A DNA stretch of 64,000 bases from Lachnospiraceae bacterium (GCA_017453065.1 JAFTKW010000014.1:103372-167371); one strand, 5' to 3'; shown: positions 53,410 through 61,864, counted from the stretch's first letter. The notes: generated from the sequence alone by a model not told the origin. A program made the numbers and translations.

Positions 53410-54780
53410 ATGAGCAAATTGATAAATACTCCTTGCGGACAAGTGCAAGGAACCGATTGCAAGCTTGAAGGTGTTGTGGCATTCAAGGGCATCCGTTATG
53501 CCACAGCAGGTCGCTGGGAATACCCTACCCAGGTTACACATTGGGACGGTATCTATGATGCCACCGAGTATGGTGCTTGCTCTTACCAGCCTCGTTCCTT
53601 TTATGACGAGGAAAAAAATGTCAAAAAATATTTTTACTACAACGAGTTTCGTAAAAACGAAACCTACTCTTACAGCGAAGATTGCCTGTTTTTGAATATC
53701 TTCGCTCCAGAGAGTGCAACCGAAGATTCAAAGCTTCCCGTCCTTATTTATATCCACGGAGGCGGATTTACTGGCGGTTGTGGTCACGAAAAACATTTTG
53801 ATGTACCTGTTTGGCCTACCAAAGGTGTCATCGGTGTAACACTGAATTATCGTCTAGGTCCTCTGGGATTTGTATGCCTGCCACAGCTTAAGGAAGAGGC
53901 AGGATACACTGGAAACTACGGTCTTCACGATCAGTTAACTGCTATCAAATGGATCAAGGACAATATCGCTTCCTTCGGTGGCAATCCTGACAATATCACC
54001 ATCATGGGCCAGAGTGCTGGTGCCATGAGTGTACAGCAGCATTGCCTCAGCCCTCTAAGCAAAGGCTTGTTCCACAAAGCAGTTATGTCAAGCGGTGGCG
54101 GTGTCAGTAAAGCTCTAGCTGCAGCACCAGCCGAAAAACACTATGAGTTTTGGGAAAAAGCAATGAAAAATGCAGGTTGCGAAACACTACAGCAGTTCCG
54201 TGCCATCTCCCCTGAAAAGCTTTTTGAGGTTTGGAACCAAACCAAGAAGGAACTTCGCACTCCTGGTAGTTTCCCATGTATAGACGGTCAATTGGTGGTT
54301 GGCACTGGAGCTGACTTGCTTGCAGCAAATAAGCAGCACCAGATTCCATATATGGCAGGTACCACCAGCGAAGATATGATGCCACCTATTCTGTTTAGTA
54401 TGGCTAAAAAATGGAATGGTGCTCAGGCTACTCCTAGCTATACTTGGTATTTTGACCATCAGTTACCAGGCGATGACAATGGTGCATGGCACTCCTCCGA
54501 TTTGTGGTATTGGTTTGGTACGCTTCCAAACTGCTGGCGTCCTATGGGAGAAACGGATGAGCAGCTTAGCGCACAGATGGTGGAATACTTATGTAACTTT
54601 GCAAAAACTGGCACCCCAAACGGAAAGGGAAATACCAGTGAAACAAATTTACCTTTGTGGGATGACGCCACTTCAAGCCCTAAAAAGGCTATGTGCTTAG
54701 ATCCACAAATTGGCATGCGTAAACCAAGTACACTGAAGATGATTTACACTATGCTTACCAACAAAGCCGTTGGCGAGTAG
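53410..54780 (+). CDS. Type-B carboxylesterase, probably a polysaccharide deacylase
   Basis: About 456 residues of the alpha/beta hydrolase type-B family. The oxyanion motif is YIHGGGFTGG, the nucleophile Ser is in MGQSAGAMS near residue 200, a Glu is in TTSEDMM, and the His is in GAWHSSDLWYWFG. There is no signal peptide, so the substrate must be imported; acetylated or feruloylated xylo-oligosaccharides fit the neighbours. An ATG at 53395 is also possible, but GGAAGTG stands before the one at 53410. Confidence 0.88.
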   Translation: MSKLINTPCGQVQGTDCKLEGVVAFKGIRYATAGRWEYPTQVTHWDGIYDATEYGACSYQPRSFYDEEKNVKKYFYYNEFRKNETYSYSEDCLFLNIFAPESATEDSKLPVLIYIHGGGFTGGCGHEKHFDVPVWPTKGVIGVTLNYRLGPLGFVCLPQLKEEAGYTGNYGLHDQLTAIKWIKDNIASFGGNPDNITIMGQSAGAMSVQQHCLSPLSKGLFHKAVMSSGGGVSKALAAAPAEKHYEFWEKAMKNAGCETLQQFRAISPEKLFEVWNQTKKELRTPGSFPCIDGQLVVGTGADLLAANKQHQIPYMAGTTSEDMMPPILFSMAKKWNGAQATPSYTWYFDHQLPGDDNGAWHSSDLWYWFGTLPNCWRPMGETDEQLSAQMVEYLCNFAKTGTPNGKGNTSETNLPLWDDATSSPKKAMCLDPQIGMRKPSTLKMIYTMLTNKAVGE

Positions 54781-54807
54781 TTGGTTAACAATCATCCAAT
54801 AAAAAAG

Positions 54808-54833
54808 GCCTCAGAACCAAATGGTTCTGAGGC
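54808..54833. terminator. Bidirectional terminator between convergent esterase and GH3 genes
   Basis: A perfect 11-bp stem GCCTCAGAACC/GGTTCTGAGGC with a 4-base loop, an A-run on the left and a T-rich right side. Confidence 0.9.
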
Positions 54834-54842
54834 TTTCTTGTT

Positions 54843-56612
54843 TTAAAGTCTTGTATCGTAGAATCCACAGAAACTATCGATTGGGTCAATAGCTGTAAAG
54901 GAGTCTGCACCAGCCACAAGTTTGTCTACCAATGCGTCCAATGTGCTTTCTTTTCCATCGTAAGTATTGATGTATGTTCTAGCCATTGGAATATCGGCAA
55001 GCATAGTTGGCTGACCACAAGCTACTACTACAACTGGAATTTCAAATACATACCATGGAATCTCTCCACCACCCTTTGACATTCCAAATGCAGGTCTTCC
55101 ATTCGACACATCACAAAGTGTGATAACCAAATCCATATCCTTTACGAAATCTGCAATCGCATTCTTTCCTGCAAAGTAAAGGTTAATGCTTGGCTTTTCT
55201 CCTGCTTCTGCCATCTTTTTCATCTTATCAAGTGGACTTTCGTAGATAAATGCATCAAATCCCTTTGCAATCAGTTTGTCTCTAAGCATAGCTGCTGCTT
55301 TGCCTGCATTGTCATAGCCCATCATCTTCATCAGAGGCGCCATAGGGCCCTCTGCTCCCTTGACATTAACAATCATAACTCTCTTGTATTTCTCAGGAGT
55401 AAGAGGCAGTACTTCTTTGTCTTTGTATTTTACAAGTGTAATCGCATCGCGGCTGATTGCCTTCTGCATTTCCTTGTATTCTTCTTTTCCAAGAACGCCT
55501 GCCAGTGCATCTGGCTGTGGAACCAATTCTTCTTTCGCTTTCTTGTGAAGACCCATATGAGCTTTCAAGCCAAGAATACGAGTAAGGGCTTCTGTCATTC
55601 TCTCTTCACTGATGATTCCATTCTTGTATGCATTAAGCATTGTTGTGTAGTCTTCGTCTGGATCGTTGAAGAACAAGAACATATCACATCCTGCATTGAT
55701 AGCAAGTGGAAGCATATCTACACGTTTCATGCGGTTGGTCATAGCAACCATGTGAGAAGCATCAGTTACAACCATGCCGTTAAATCCAAGCTTGTCACGA
55801 AGAAGTGTTGTCATAAGGTCATAGCTGAGTGTAGCAGGCATCATGTCATCATATTCCACGCTTGGATTAATTTCATTTACAACCTTTGGCATAAGAATAT
55901 GTCCGCCCATGATTGCATCAAGACCATTTTCAATCAACTTTTTATAAACAAGACCATAGGAAGCCATCCACTCATCTAAGGACAAGTTGTTTACGTTGTT
56001 GGAAAGATGGGCATCTCTGCAGTCAAGTCCATTTCCTGGATAATGCTTTGCAGCACAAGCAAAACCTTCGATTGTGTGAGCACCTTTTAAGTACTCTACG
56101 CTCATGTTTGCTACTCTCTCAGGATTGTTTCCGAATGCACGTCCGATTACTTCTGTATTTTCCCAGTTATATGCGATATCACAAACTGGAGAAAATGCCA
56201 TGTTACAGCCAATTACTGCAGCTTCTTCATTGGACATTCTTCCAAGAGCATTTGCATATTCTAAATTGTCGGTAGCACCGATTTTAACACCAGAGCCGAT
56301 AAATGTACCGTCTGCACAAGCGCCGTCACCACCTGCTTCTGTATTACAAGCAATGAATGCTGGAACTTTAGAGTACTGCTGGATGAAACGGTTCTGCATC
56401 TGAACCATCTGTCCTGGCATTGGATTGTAGCGGAATCCTCCTAGGTGATATCTTTCTGCCAAATCTTTAATGTACTCTTCCTGTGGAGAAGATGTAAGCT
56501 GGAAAAATAACTGACCAACTTTTTCCTCATCACTTAACCCTGCAATTGTGTCTTGCACCCATTTGATATCCTCATCAGATAAAAAATATGGATTCGCTTT
56601 TAAATTTACCAT
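54843..56612 (-). CDS. GH3-family glycosidase, NagZ-like
   Basis: 589 residues, no signal peptide. The nucleophile Asp is in NGMVVTDASHM. The KHYPGNG motif with a following D-A-H (RDAHLS) matches the loop that supplies the Asp-His acid/base dyad in NagZ-type beta-N-acetylhexosaminidases. A C-terminal alpha/beta domain follows (KEVLPLTPEKYKRVMIVNVKG), as in two-domain GH3 enzymes. The substrate could be N-acetylglucosamine conjugates or other beta-sugars. The HAD gene lies 68 bp upstream in the same direction. Confidence 0.88.
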   Translation of the reverse strand: MVNLKANPYFLSDEDIKWVQDTIAGLSDEEKVGQLFFQLTSSPQEEYIKDLAERYHLGGFRYNPMPGQMVQMQNRFIQQYSKVPAFIACNTEAGGDGACADGTFIGSGVKIGATDNLEYANALGRMSNEEAAVIGCNMAFSPVCDIAYNWENTEVIGRAFGNNPERVANMSVEYLKGAHTIEGFACAAKHYPGNGLDCRDAHLSNNVNNLSLDEWMASYGLVYKKLIENGLDAIMGGHILMPKVVNEINPSVEYDDMMPATLSYDLMTTLLRDKLGFNGMVVTDASHMVAMTNRMKRVDMLPLAINAGCDMFLFFNDPDEDYTTMLNAYKNGIISEERMTEALTRILGLKAHMGLHKKAKEELVPQPDALAGVLGKEEYKEMQKAISRDAITLVKYKDKEVLPLTPEKYKRVMIVNVKGAEGPMAPLMKMMGYDNAGKAAAMLRDKLIAKGFDAFIYESPLDKMKKMAEAGEKPSINLYFAGKNAIADFVKDMDLVITLCDVSNGRPAFGMSKGGGEIPWYVFEIPVVVVACGQPTMLADIPMARTYINTYDGKESTLDALVDKLVAGADSFTAIDPIDSFCGFYDTRL

Positions 56613-56680
56613 TTGTGTTTCTCCCTTCTCATTATATTGTTTTGTGCTATTTATAATTTTTTATTTAAAGTTGTTTTCTA

Positions 56681-57517
56681 CTATTTTAAGTTGTTTAAGA
56701 ATTCCTCTATTTTTTGCTTTTGATATGCTCCGCCATACTGCCCATCAAGCAGTTTTGAAATCGCAACTGCCTTGAATTCGTCCCAAGATTCTTTTTCATG
56801 ACGAACTAAGATTGGATAATAGAATACATCATTTTTCTTGGCAGCATCAAAGTCGCCAGGAGCATCTCCTGCCATCAAAACCTTGTCCTTTTCATAGCCT
56901 TTTTTCAGCATTTCACTGATGCAGAACGCCTTACTTCCTACATTCTGAGCCATCACTACATCTACATGCTCTAAAAGTCCATACAGTTCCCATTCTTCCA
57001 TAACTGCTTCGTAATTTGCAGATGAGACAATGGCTACATCCACATACTGATGTGCATATTCAAGAGCCTCTTTCACGCCTTCAAATGGCTTCTTTACTTC
57101 AAATGGAAGTGCATTGATTGCTTCATTCACCTTCTTTGACCAAGAAAGTGCCTTCTTGAAGATAATGCTATCGCAACGCTCAATTTCTCTTGAAACAGCC
57201 GCATTGGAAAGTTCATTGCTTTCCTCTGCCCATCTGCACAGCAAGTCAACATCTTCGATCTGGATATACTGGTCATTAATCTCTTTCAATGCCATAGCCA
57301 GACCTTTGAAACGATTGATTCCTCTGGTCATGGTATAAAGGTTGATTTCATTCCATCTGGTAAGAATCGCTTCTTCCCATTCCTCAAGTCCCCATTCCTC
57401 TACCATGCATGGTCCAAAACATTTAAAATGCTTGATATCCATGGTGTCCATAGCACAGCCGTCTGAATCAACGCAGAGCAAATAGTCTTTGTTTTTTACG
57501 AAATTTTCTACTGTCAT
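56681..57517 (-). CDS. HAD-superfamily phosphatase
   Basis: 278 residues. Motif I is CVDSDGCAMD (nucleophile Asp17, Asp19), motif II IVSSAN, and motif IV AGDAPGDFDAAKK. A helical cap lies between motifs I and II. It probably dephosphorylates a sugar phosphate or a related small molecule made by the neighbouring pathway. First gene of the HAD-GH3 unit. Confidence 0.87.
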   Translation of the reverse strand: MTVENFVKNKDYLLCVDSDGCAMDTMDIKHFKCFGPCMVEEWGLEEWEEAILTRWNEINLYTMTRGINRFKGLAMALKEINDQYIQIEDVDLLCRWAEESNELSNAAVSREIERCDSIIFKKALSWSKKVNEAINALPFEVKKPFEGVKEALEYAHQYVDVAIVSSANYEAVMEEWELYGLLEHVDVVMAQNVGSKAFCISEMLKKGYEKDKVLMAGDAPGDFDAAKKNDVFYYPILVRHEKESWDEFKAVAISKLLDGQYGGAYQKQKIEEFLNNLK

Positions 57518-57582
57518 TTGCAGTCCTCTCTCTTTGTTATTCCTGATAGAATTATTCCCTATCTAATCACAAACATGCCAAA

Positions 57583-57702
57583 AGTACTACATTTATAGTA
57601 CTATATCACCCACATTTTTCGCAAGAATCAAACCGTACTTATTTTGGGGTCTCACAACATTTGGCAAAAAATTGTACTATTAAAGGTTAAAAATGTACTA
57701 TT
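57583..57702 (-). promoter_or_regulatory. Cluster of GTACTA repeats upstream of the HAD-GH3 unit
   Basis: AGTACTA/TAGTACT form a palindrome (57583-57589 with 57596-57602) over a possible -10 (TACTAT) that lies 18 bp from a TTGCGA on the minus strand. Further upstream TGTACTATT occurs as a direct repeat at 57673 (8 of 9 bases) and 57694, 21 bp apart. This pattern suits a dimeric regulator with half-sites on one DNA face. Confidence 0.5.
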
Positions 57703-57723
57703 GTGGAATGGGTGGTAAGACAT

Positions 57724-57957
57724 CTATACACTCAACTCATACAACTCATCCGGACACAAATCCTGTCCATCAGGCCACACAACAGTATATCCATCTGTTG
57801 TAACTGTTTCAAAGTAACTCACATCTTTTAATTGTCCATACCATGAGCCTTTGATATACGGCTTTACATCAAAGATTTTTACCTCGCCATTATCAAAAGT
57901 AACCTCCAACAAATAGTCATCTTTTGGCTTTACAGCATTTGCAGTCGGTCTCAACAT
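57724..57957 (-). CDS. DUF2442 protein
   Basis: 77 residues. The sequence YLLEVTFDNGEVKIFDV, then KPYI and VVWPDGQDLCPDELYE, is a typical DUF2442 domain. Such proteins often sit beside DUF4160 proteins in toxin-antitoxin-like pairs, but the DUF4160 partner is absent here. It lies 20 bp after the ToxN-like gene and is probably co-transcribed. Its job in this island is unknown. Confidence 0.85.
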   Translation of the reverse strand: MLRPTANAVKPKDDYLLEVTFDNGEVKIFDVKPYIKGSWYGQLKDVSYFETVTTDGYTVVWPDGQDLCPDELYELSV

Positions 57958-57977
57958 TGTAGACTCCTCCTAATCAC

Positions 57978-58457
57978 TTAATATTCCCTGCATAGTCTTT
58001 CTAACAATACAAAATCATTTGTTCTTTTAGCAAGAGCCGTTGAATTTCCATTATGCATTTTATGGTCATACACTATACCTGCATTCTTTCTTATTCTTTT
58101 TCTTTGCCTATTAACCTCACGACTCTCTGCTTGTAATAAATATCTGTAATTCATATCCTTTTCTTTGTTTATATCAATAACAACAATCTGACTATCCGGA
58201 ACCGGTATCATATTATTAAGATTAATAACTGCATAATCTTTTATTTTGATAAAATCTACACTCTCTTTCATCATCTTATGTTTATCTTTATAAGAAGATA
58301 AAGGCGCAAAATATTTCATATTGTTGATTTCCAAAACAACCCCTATATATTTACGCTTCTTTTTGCTCTCCGTTGGTACAAAGATGTGTTTCTGGTAATT
58401 GCCAACATATTTTATGTATTCACTTTTAATTTCGTAAATTCTTATGTTTTCTCTCAT
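57978..58457 (-). CDS. ToxN/AbiQ-family endoribonuclease toxin (type III toxin-antitoxin)
   Basis: 159 residues, the usual length of ToxN/AbiQ toxins. The hallmarks are visible: YIGVVLEINNMKYFAPLSSY, then KDKHKMMKESVDFIKIK and AVINLNNMIPV. The APLSSYK segment (51-57) matches the catalytic loop, where Thr/Ser, Ser and Lys act in RNA cleavage. Toxins of this type cut mRNA and their own antitoxin RNA precursor, and cause phage abortive infection when released. The gene follows an antitoxin-like repeat RNA and a terminator, the classic toxIN order. The start has GAGAGA upstream. The family closest by host and context would be CptIN of Lachnospiraceae, which is an inference. Confidence 0.9.
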   Translation of the reverse strand: MRENIRIYEIKSEYIKYVGNYQKHIFVPTESKKKRKYIGVVLEINNMKYFAPLSSYKDKHKMMKESVDFIKIKDYAVINLNNMIPVPDSQIVVIDINKEKDMNYRYLLQAESREVNRQRKRIRKNAGIVYDHKMHNGNSTALAKRTNDFVLLERLCREY

Positions 58458-58490
58458 ATATCTCTCTTGATTTCCCTCGTCGCTATCAAC

Positions 58491-58522
58491 AAAAAAATGA
58501 CAGAGACCATATAGCCTCTGCC
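58491..58522 (-). terminator. Terminator between antitoxin RNA repeats and toxin gene
   Basis: Minus-strand stem GGCAGAG/CTCTGTC (58516-58522 with 58499-58505, one G-T pair) followed by ATTTTTTT (58491-58498). In type III systems this attenuator lets most transcripts stop after the RNA and a minority continue into the toxin gene. Confidence 0.85.
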
Positions 58523-58602
58523 ATCTGTTAACTCGCTCACTTTAGGGCTGTGCATCACCCACTAATAACTTGCTCATTTATAAGGCTGTGCATCACCTTC
58601 TA
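58523..58602 (-). ncRNA. Type III antitoxin RNA (ToxI-like) with two 37-nt repeats
   Basis: Two direct repeats, about 58529-58565 and 58566-58602, share the minus-strand core GGTGATGCACAGCC and a following GAGC-AGTTA segment, with a 37-bp period. They lie between a strong promoter and the terminator, directly before the toxin gene. Known antitoxin RNAs of this type are processed by the toxin into single pseudoknotted repeats that inhibit it. Two repeats are fewer than the 5.5 of ToxI from Pectobacterium and similar to the small arrays of AbiQ or CptIN systems. Confidence 0.85.
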
Positions 58603-58607
58603 CAGAT

Positions 58608-58637
58608 AGTATACTATTCAGGTGTAAAGTTAGTCAA
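58608..58637 (-). promoter_or_regulatory. Promoter of the type III toxin-antitoxin locus
   Basis: On the minus strand TTGACT (58632-58637), an 18-bp spacer and TATACT (58608-58613). Transcription would start near 58601, at the first base of the antitoxin repeats. The -35 overlaps the stop codon of the HTH gene. Confidence 0.75.
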
Positions 58638-58900
58638 TTCATTTTTTTCAATTCATCATAATAAGCCTTATACCGATATGCCGTCCTCCTACTAATCTCA
58701 CCCTGATTCACAATCTCCATAATAGTCATGCCACTCTCGTACTTAGCCACAAAAACATTGTAGGAAGCCATCCATGTATCATCATGCTTTTTACGTCCTG
58801 CAGGACTTTTTGCTTTGTAATACTCCAATTCTTTACGAAGATTTTCATTTTCCACTTCCAATTGAGCTATGTAATTTAATGCTTCTTCAAGAGTTTTCAT
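58634..58900 (-). CDS. Small coiled-coil protein with resolvase-like helix-turn-helix
   Basis: 88 residues. A leucine-zipper-like helix (ALNYIAQLEVENENLRKEL) is followed by AGRKKHDD and a helix-turn-helix ending ISRRTAYRYKAYYDEL, like the C-terminal DNA-binding part of serine recombinases, without the catalytic domain. It probably binds DNA as a dimer. GAGGAG precedes the start. It is the gene upstream of the toxin-antitoxin promoter and may belong to the same mobile cargo. Confidence 0.75.
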   Translation of the reverse strand: MKTLEEALNYIAQLEVENENLRKELEYYKAKSPAGRKKHDDTWMASYNVFVAKYESGMTIMEIVNQGEISRRTAYRYKAYYDELKKMN

Positions 58901-58943
58901 ATATACTCCTCTTCCTTATATATCGCATCGTGCCATTTATTCA

Positions 58944-58995
58944 TTGACACCAGCGTAGCACAATCACTGTTTTGTGTCAATATTATTTTGACACA
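58944..58995. promoter_or_regulatory. TGTGTCAA inverted repeats upstream of the HTH gene
   Basis: TGTGTCAA (58973-58980) and TTGACACA (58988-58995) form an 8-bp inverted repeat with a 7-bp gap, and TTGACAC recurs at 58944-58950. On the minus strand one arm supplies a TTGACA -35 for the HTH gene, so the repeats could be its own operator. Confidence 0.5.
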
Positions 58996-59017
58996 TTCAA
59001 ATAACTTCGCCATACAC

Positions 59018-59050
59018 AAAAATGCCCCAGAACCTTTCGCTTCCGAGGCA
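59018..59050 (-). terminator. Terminator of the GH5-like lipoprotein gene
   Basis: Minus-strand stem TGCCTCGGAA with TTCTGGGGCA (59041-59050 and 59023-59032, two wobble pairs) followed by TTTTT, 15 bp after the stop. Confidence 0.8.
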
Positions 59051-59064
59051 CATTTGTTTACCAA

Positions 59065-61719
59065 TTATGGTATCCTGCTAGTGTTTTGATGCTCTTGCAA
59101 CAGTTTCAACAACTCAATATTAAAATTCGGATAATTTGCAAACGGAATGCTTGGATATCCTCCAATATTATTTGTGTGATCATAGGTCATCCAGTGCCAG
59201 TCACCACTCCACCATGAAAATCCGTTTTCGACACACATATCCAGCAAATCACGATAATAAGAATACATATACTCCCATACTGCACCGTTAAAGCAAGCAC
59301 CTTCATATCGTATTACACAGTTTTTGTCAAAGTTGGAAATATTATCTCCCCACTGTGCGATTGTATCTTCAGAAGCTTCTGCCCATACTTTTCCCGTTTT
59401 AAAGGAAACATCCTCCAAAATTTCAATATTGGTCAAATAATTATAGTCATTTGGCGAAATCATGATTCGGGAAGTGGATTTTAATTTCACTCCGGCTTCT
59501 TCCTCATACCCCATATACACATCATACGTGGTCGCAGTATACCAACGTTCCACAGCATATTCTTCTGGAAGATAAACATCCATTCCTGAAATATTCATTC
59601 CGTCACCGGTACAAGAAACTACAACTTCTTCTGCTGACTCCTCAAGTGTCACACTGATTTTCTTTTCACTGGTTGCGTACGGGTAATATACAGAAAGCAA
59701 ACCACTTGTTTCAAACTCGCCACGCCCTATTTCTTCTTCAAATAGGGATTTGCCGTCTGCTGTAATCGATACAGTAGTTCCCCAGCTTCTTGCTACATAA
59801 ATGTCCAGCACCGTACCTTTAGGTAGGCATCCGGTAAAAGTAATCGGATACTCTTCATTCATATTAAAGCCCACAGAATAAATATAATTTGGATACTTCG
59901 GCAAAAACAAACTGTGATTATTGTTATCAATATGTTCTCCCTCTGTAGCCGTCATGTTAGCATATACATACGGCATTTCACAAAAATTGTAGGAGATTAT
60001 GATATTTTCCACATCCTGCACACAAGCCTTTAATACAGTACTTTTCTCTATAATATCGTTATATTCATTCGTTGCTGTCGGTTCATATATAACTAATCGC
60101 TGATCATCTTGTTCTCTGATTACCCCTACCACTTCTGCCAAATAATTTCCGATATCTTCCATTGTATATTCCGGCGCAGGAAGACCAGTACTCAAATTAG
60201 GATTCGCCGCTTCCCAAAACGGTGTAAAGGATAAATAGGCACTTGGCACCTCAGCATACCTTTGAGCGAGGGTTGCCCACATCCGATTTACCTGCTCCTG
60301 TTTTTCTTCATTAATAAATAAATCAAAGGAACCTTCAGAGGTAAAATCTACCGGATTACTGTATGCCTCACGCCCCGGTATTGTAGCAAAGCAAATATTC
60401 AAATGCAAATTGTACTGAATGGCCGTTTCGACCATCCTGTCAAGAGTCTGCAGATTCGTCAGATTAACTTCTGTAATATCACCGTTAAAGAATGGCTCAT
60501 AATCCAGCAAAAGTCTGGTGCTATTAAATCCAAAATTAGCACACATCCTCATTTCTTCGGAGTTGTCATTTATTTGACGGTCATATGCATATCCAAAGAT
60601 AAGCCCCGTCCAAATCGGATGATTTTGTGCCGTTATTGCCGGAGCTTCTTCTAATCTTTTTCGAAGCTCTGGGGTAAGATTTTGAGCAAACCCTTCCGTC
60701 ACTGCTTCATCCGTAACTGAAACAATTTCCGTGCCCGCCACACTGTCATAAAGACGGGTTACTACAGAAACCGCCTCCTGTACCGTCAAAGCATCTTTTA
60801 CATGCATGCTTCCCGCTTCCTCATCAAAGGTAAACATCATATTTCCGGAAACAGGAGATTTATGCCAAAAAGACCACAAATGAGCCGATGTGTTGACATC
60901 TCCCCAATCCGTCGCCGCTTCCGGTGGCTGACCTTCCCAACCACAGTAACTAGGTCCCTCAAAAACATAAGGGAATAATTCTAGATAGTCATTCCAATCG
61001 CAATCCCAGAAATCTCCGCCATCTGCACGGCTATTATCAAAATCATTATTGAAGTTATTGGCACCAATGCACTCTGCCGCATAATACGCCATCACAAAAC
61101 CCAATTCTCTGGACATTGGCTTATCATGGGAAGTAACATTTTCATCAAAGTGGGACAATTTATCCGGCGCCAATTTAGTAACCAAATCAGAAAGCAAACT
61201 TCTAAATTCCGCAGAACTAATCTGCTCGGAGGCACGAACTTTATATTCTTCTGATGCAAGCCCAAGTGTAAAAGCACGGTCAAAATCAAAAGAACTTTCC
61301 ACTGCGAGATATGGTTCCCATGTGCTAAAATAAGCAGCATTCAATACCGTGTCCTGCTCGTAACTTATATTGTTTTCTTGCGCATAAGAATCTAAGTTTA
61401 GGTATTTTTCTTCTGTATACACGTCAAAAATATTTTCCGCATCTGCTGGCAAGATATACCACATCTCTTCTGCCTCGTAAATATCACAAGTATATACAAT
61501 ACCGTCTACAACTACTCTTGCATCAGCAATCGTCTCTTCCATCTGTATGTCTGTAATTTCGGTATTTTCTGTGCCCTCTGTTTTCACCTCTTCGTCATCA
61601 ACCACAGACTTTACAACCTCAGAGTTGTTTTCAATATTTTCCGGCCCTTCCGTAGAAGAAGCACAGGCACAAAGTAAAACTGCTATCAATAATATCACTG
61701 CTAGACATCGTCTTTTCAT
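59065..61719 (-). CDS. GH5-like lipoprotein with SLH-like N-terminal region
   Basis: 884 residues with a lipoprotein signal (LLCAC, Cys19). Residues about 150-360 contain helical stretches with SLH-like motifs (HFDENVTSHDKPMSRELGFVM; VKDALTVQEAVSVVTRLYD), which may bind the cell wall. From about 370 a GH5-type barrel appears: GFNSTRLLLDYEPFF, LHLNICFATIP, and SFTPFWEAANP where GH5 has its Asn-Glu acid/base. A beta domain is inserted, and the late NCVIRYEGACFNG may carry the nucleophile Glu, with SWWSGDWHWM near the end. The family is recognised by motifs only, so subfamily and substrate are open. It should act on polysaccharide outside the cell. Confidence 0.7.
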   Translation of the reverse strand: MKRRCLAVILLIAVLLCACASSTEGPENIENNSEVVKSVVDDEEVKTEGTENTEITDIQMEETIADARVVVDGIVYTCDIYEAEEMWYILPADAENIFDVYTEEKYLNLDSYAQENNISYEQDTVLNAAYFSTWEPYLAVESSFDFDRAFTLGLASEEYKVRASEQISSAEFRSLLSDLVTKLAPDKLSHFDENVTSHDKPMSRELGFVMAYYAAECIGANNFNNDFDNSRADGGDFWDCDWNDYLELFPYVFEGPSYCGWEGQPPEAATDWGDVNTSAHLWSFWHKSPVSGNMMFTFDEEAGSMHVKDALTVQEAVSVVTRLYDSVAGTEIVSVTDEAVTEGFAQNLTPELRKRLEEAPAITAQNHPIWTGLIFGYAYDRQINDNSEEMRMCANFGFNSTRLLLDYEPFFNGDITEVNLTNLQTLDRMVETAIQYNLHLNICFATIPGREAYSNPVDFTSEGSFDLFINEEKQEQVNRMWATLAQRYAEVPSAYLSFTPFWEAANPNLSTGLPAPEYTMEDIGNYLAEVVGVIREQDDQRLVIYEPTATNEYNDIIEKSTVLKACVQDVENIIISYNFCEMPYVYANMTATEGEHIDNNNHSLFLPKYPNYIYSVGFNMNEEYPITFTGCLPKGTVLDIYVARSWGTTVSITADGKSLFEEEIGRGEFETSGLLSVYYPYATSEKKISVTLEESAEEVVVSCTGDGMNISGMDVYLPEEYAVERWYTATTYDVYMGYEEEAGVKLKSTSRIMISPNDYNYLTNIEILEDVSFKTGKVWAEASEDTIAQWGDNISNFDKNCVIRYEGACFNGAVWEYMYSYYRDLLDMCVENGFSWWSGDWHWMTYDHTNNIGGYPSIPFANYPNFNIELLKLLQEHQNTSRIP

Positions 61720-61792
61720 ATGTATCCCTCCCTATGCCCTTATATAAAAAGAACACTTTTAATGAGATTCCACTATCGTAGTCGTGTATCCT

Positions 61793-61821
61793 ATTTTATC
61801 ATGGGATTGGCAACTTTTCAA
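61793..61821 (-). promoter_or_regulatory. Promoter of the GH5-like lipoprotein gene
   Basis: On the minus strand TTGAAA (61816-61821), a 17-bp spacer and TAAAAT (61793-61798), 74 bp before the start codon, which has GGGAGGG upstream. Confidence 0.65.
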
Positions 61822-61864
61822 ATAATTCCGTGTTTTGTCAGACAATTCTTGCGTAGAGATTAAA

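Noticed and set aside
58529-58602. Possible CRISPR remnant with two repeats
   Set aside because: The repeats are directly adjacent with no spacer, and the promoter-repeat-terminator-toxin order fits a type III antitoxin RNA.
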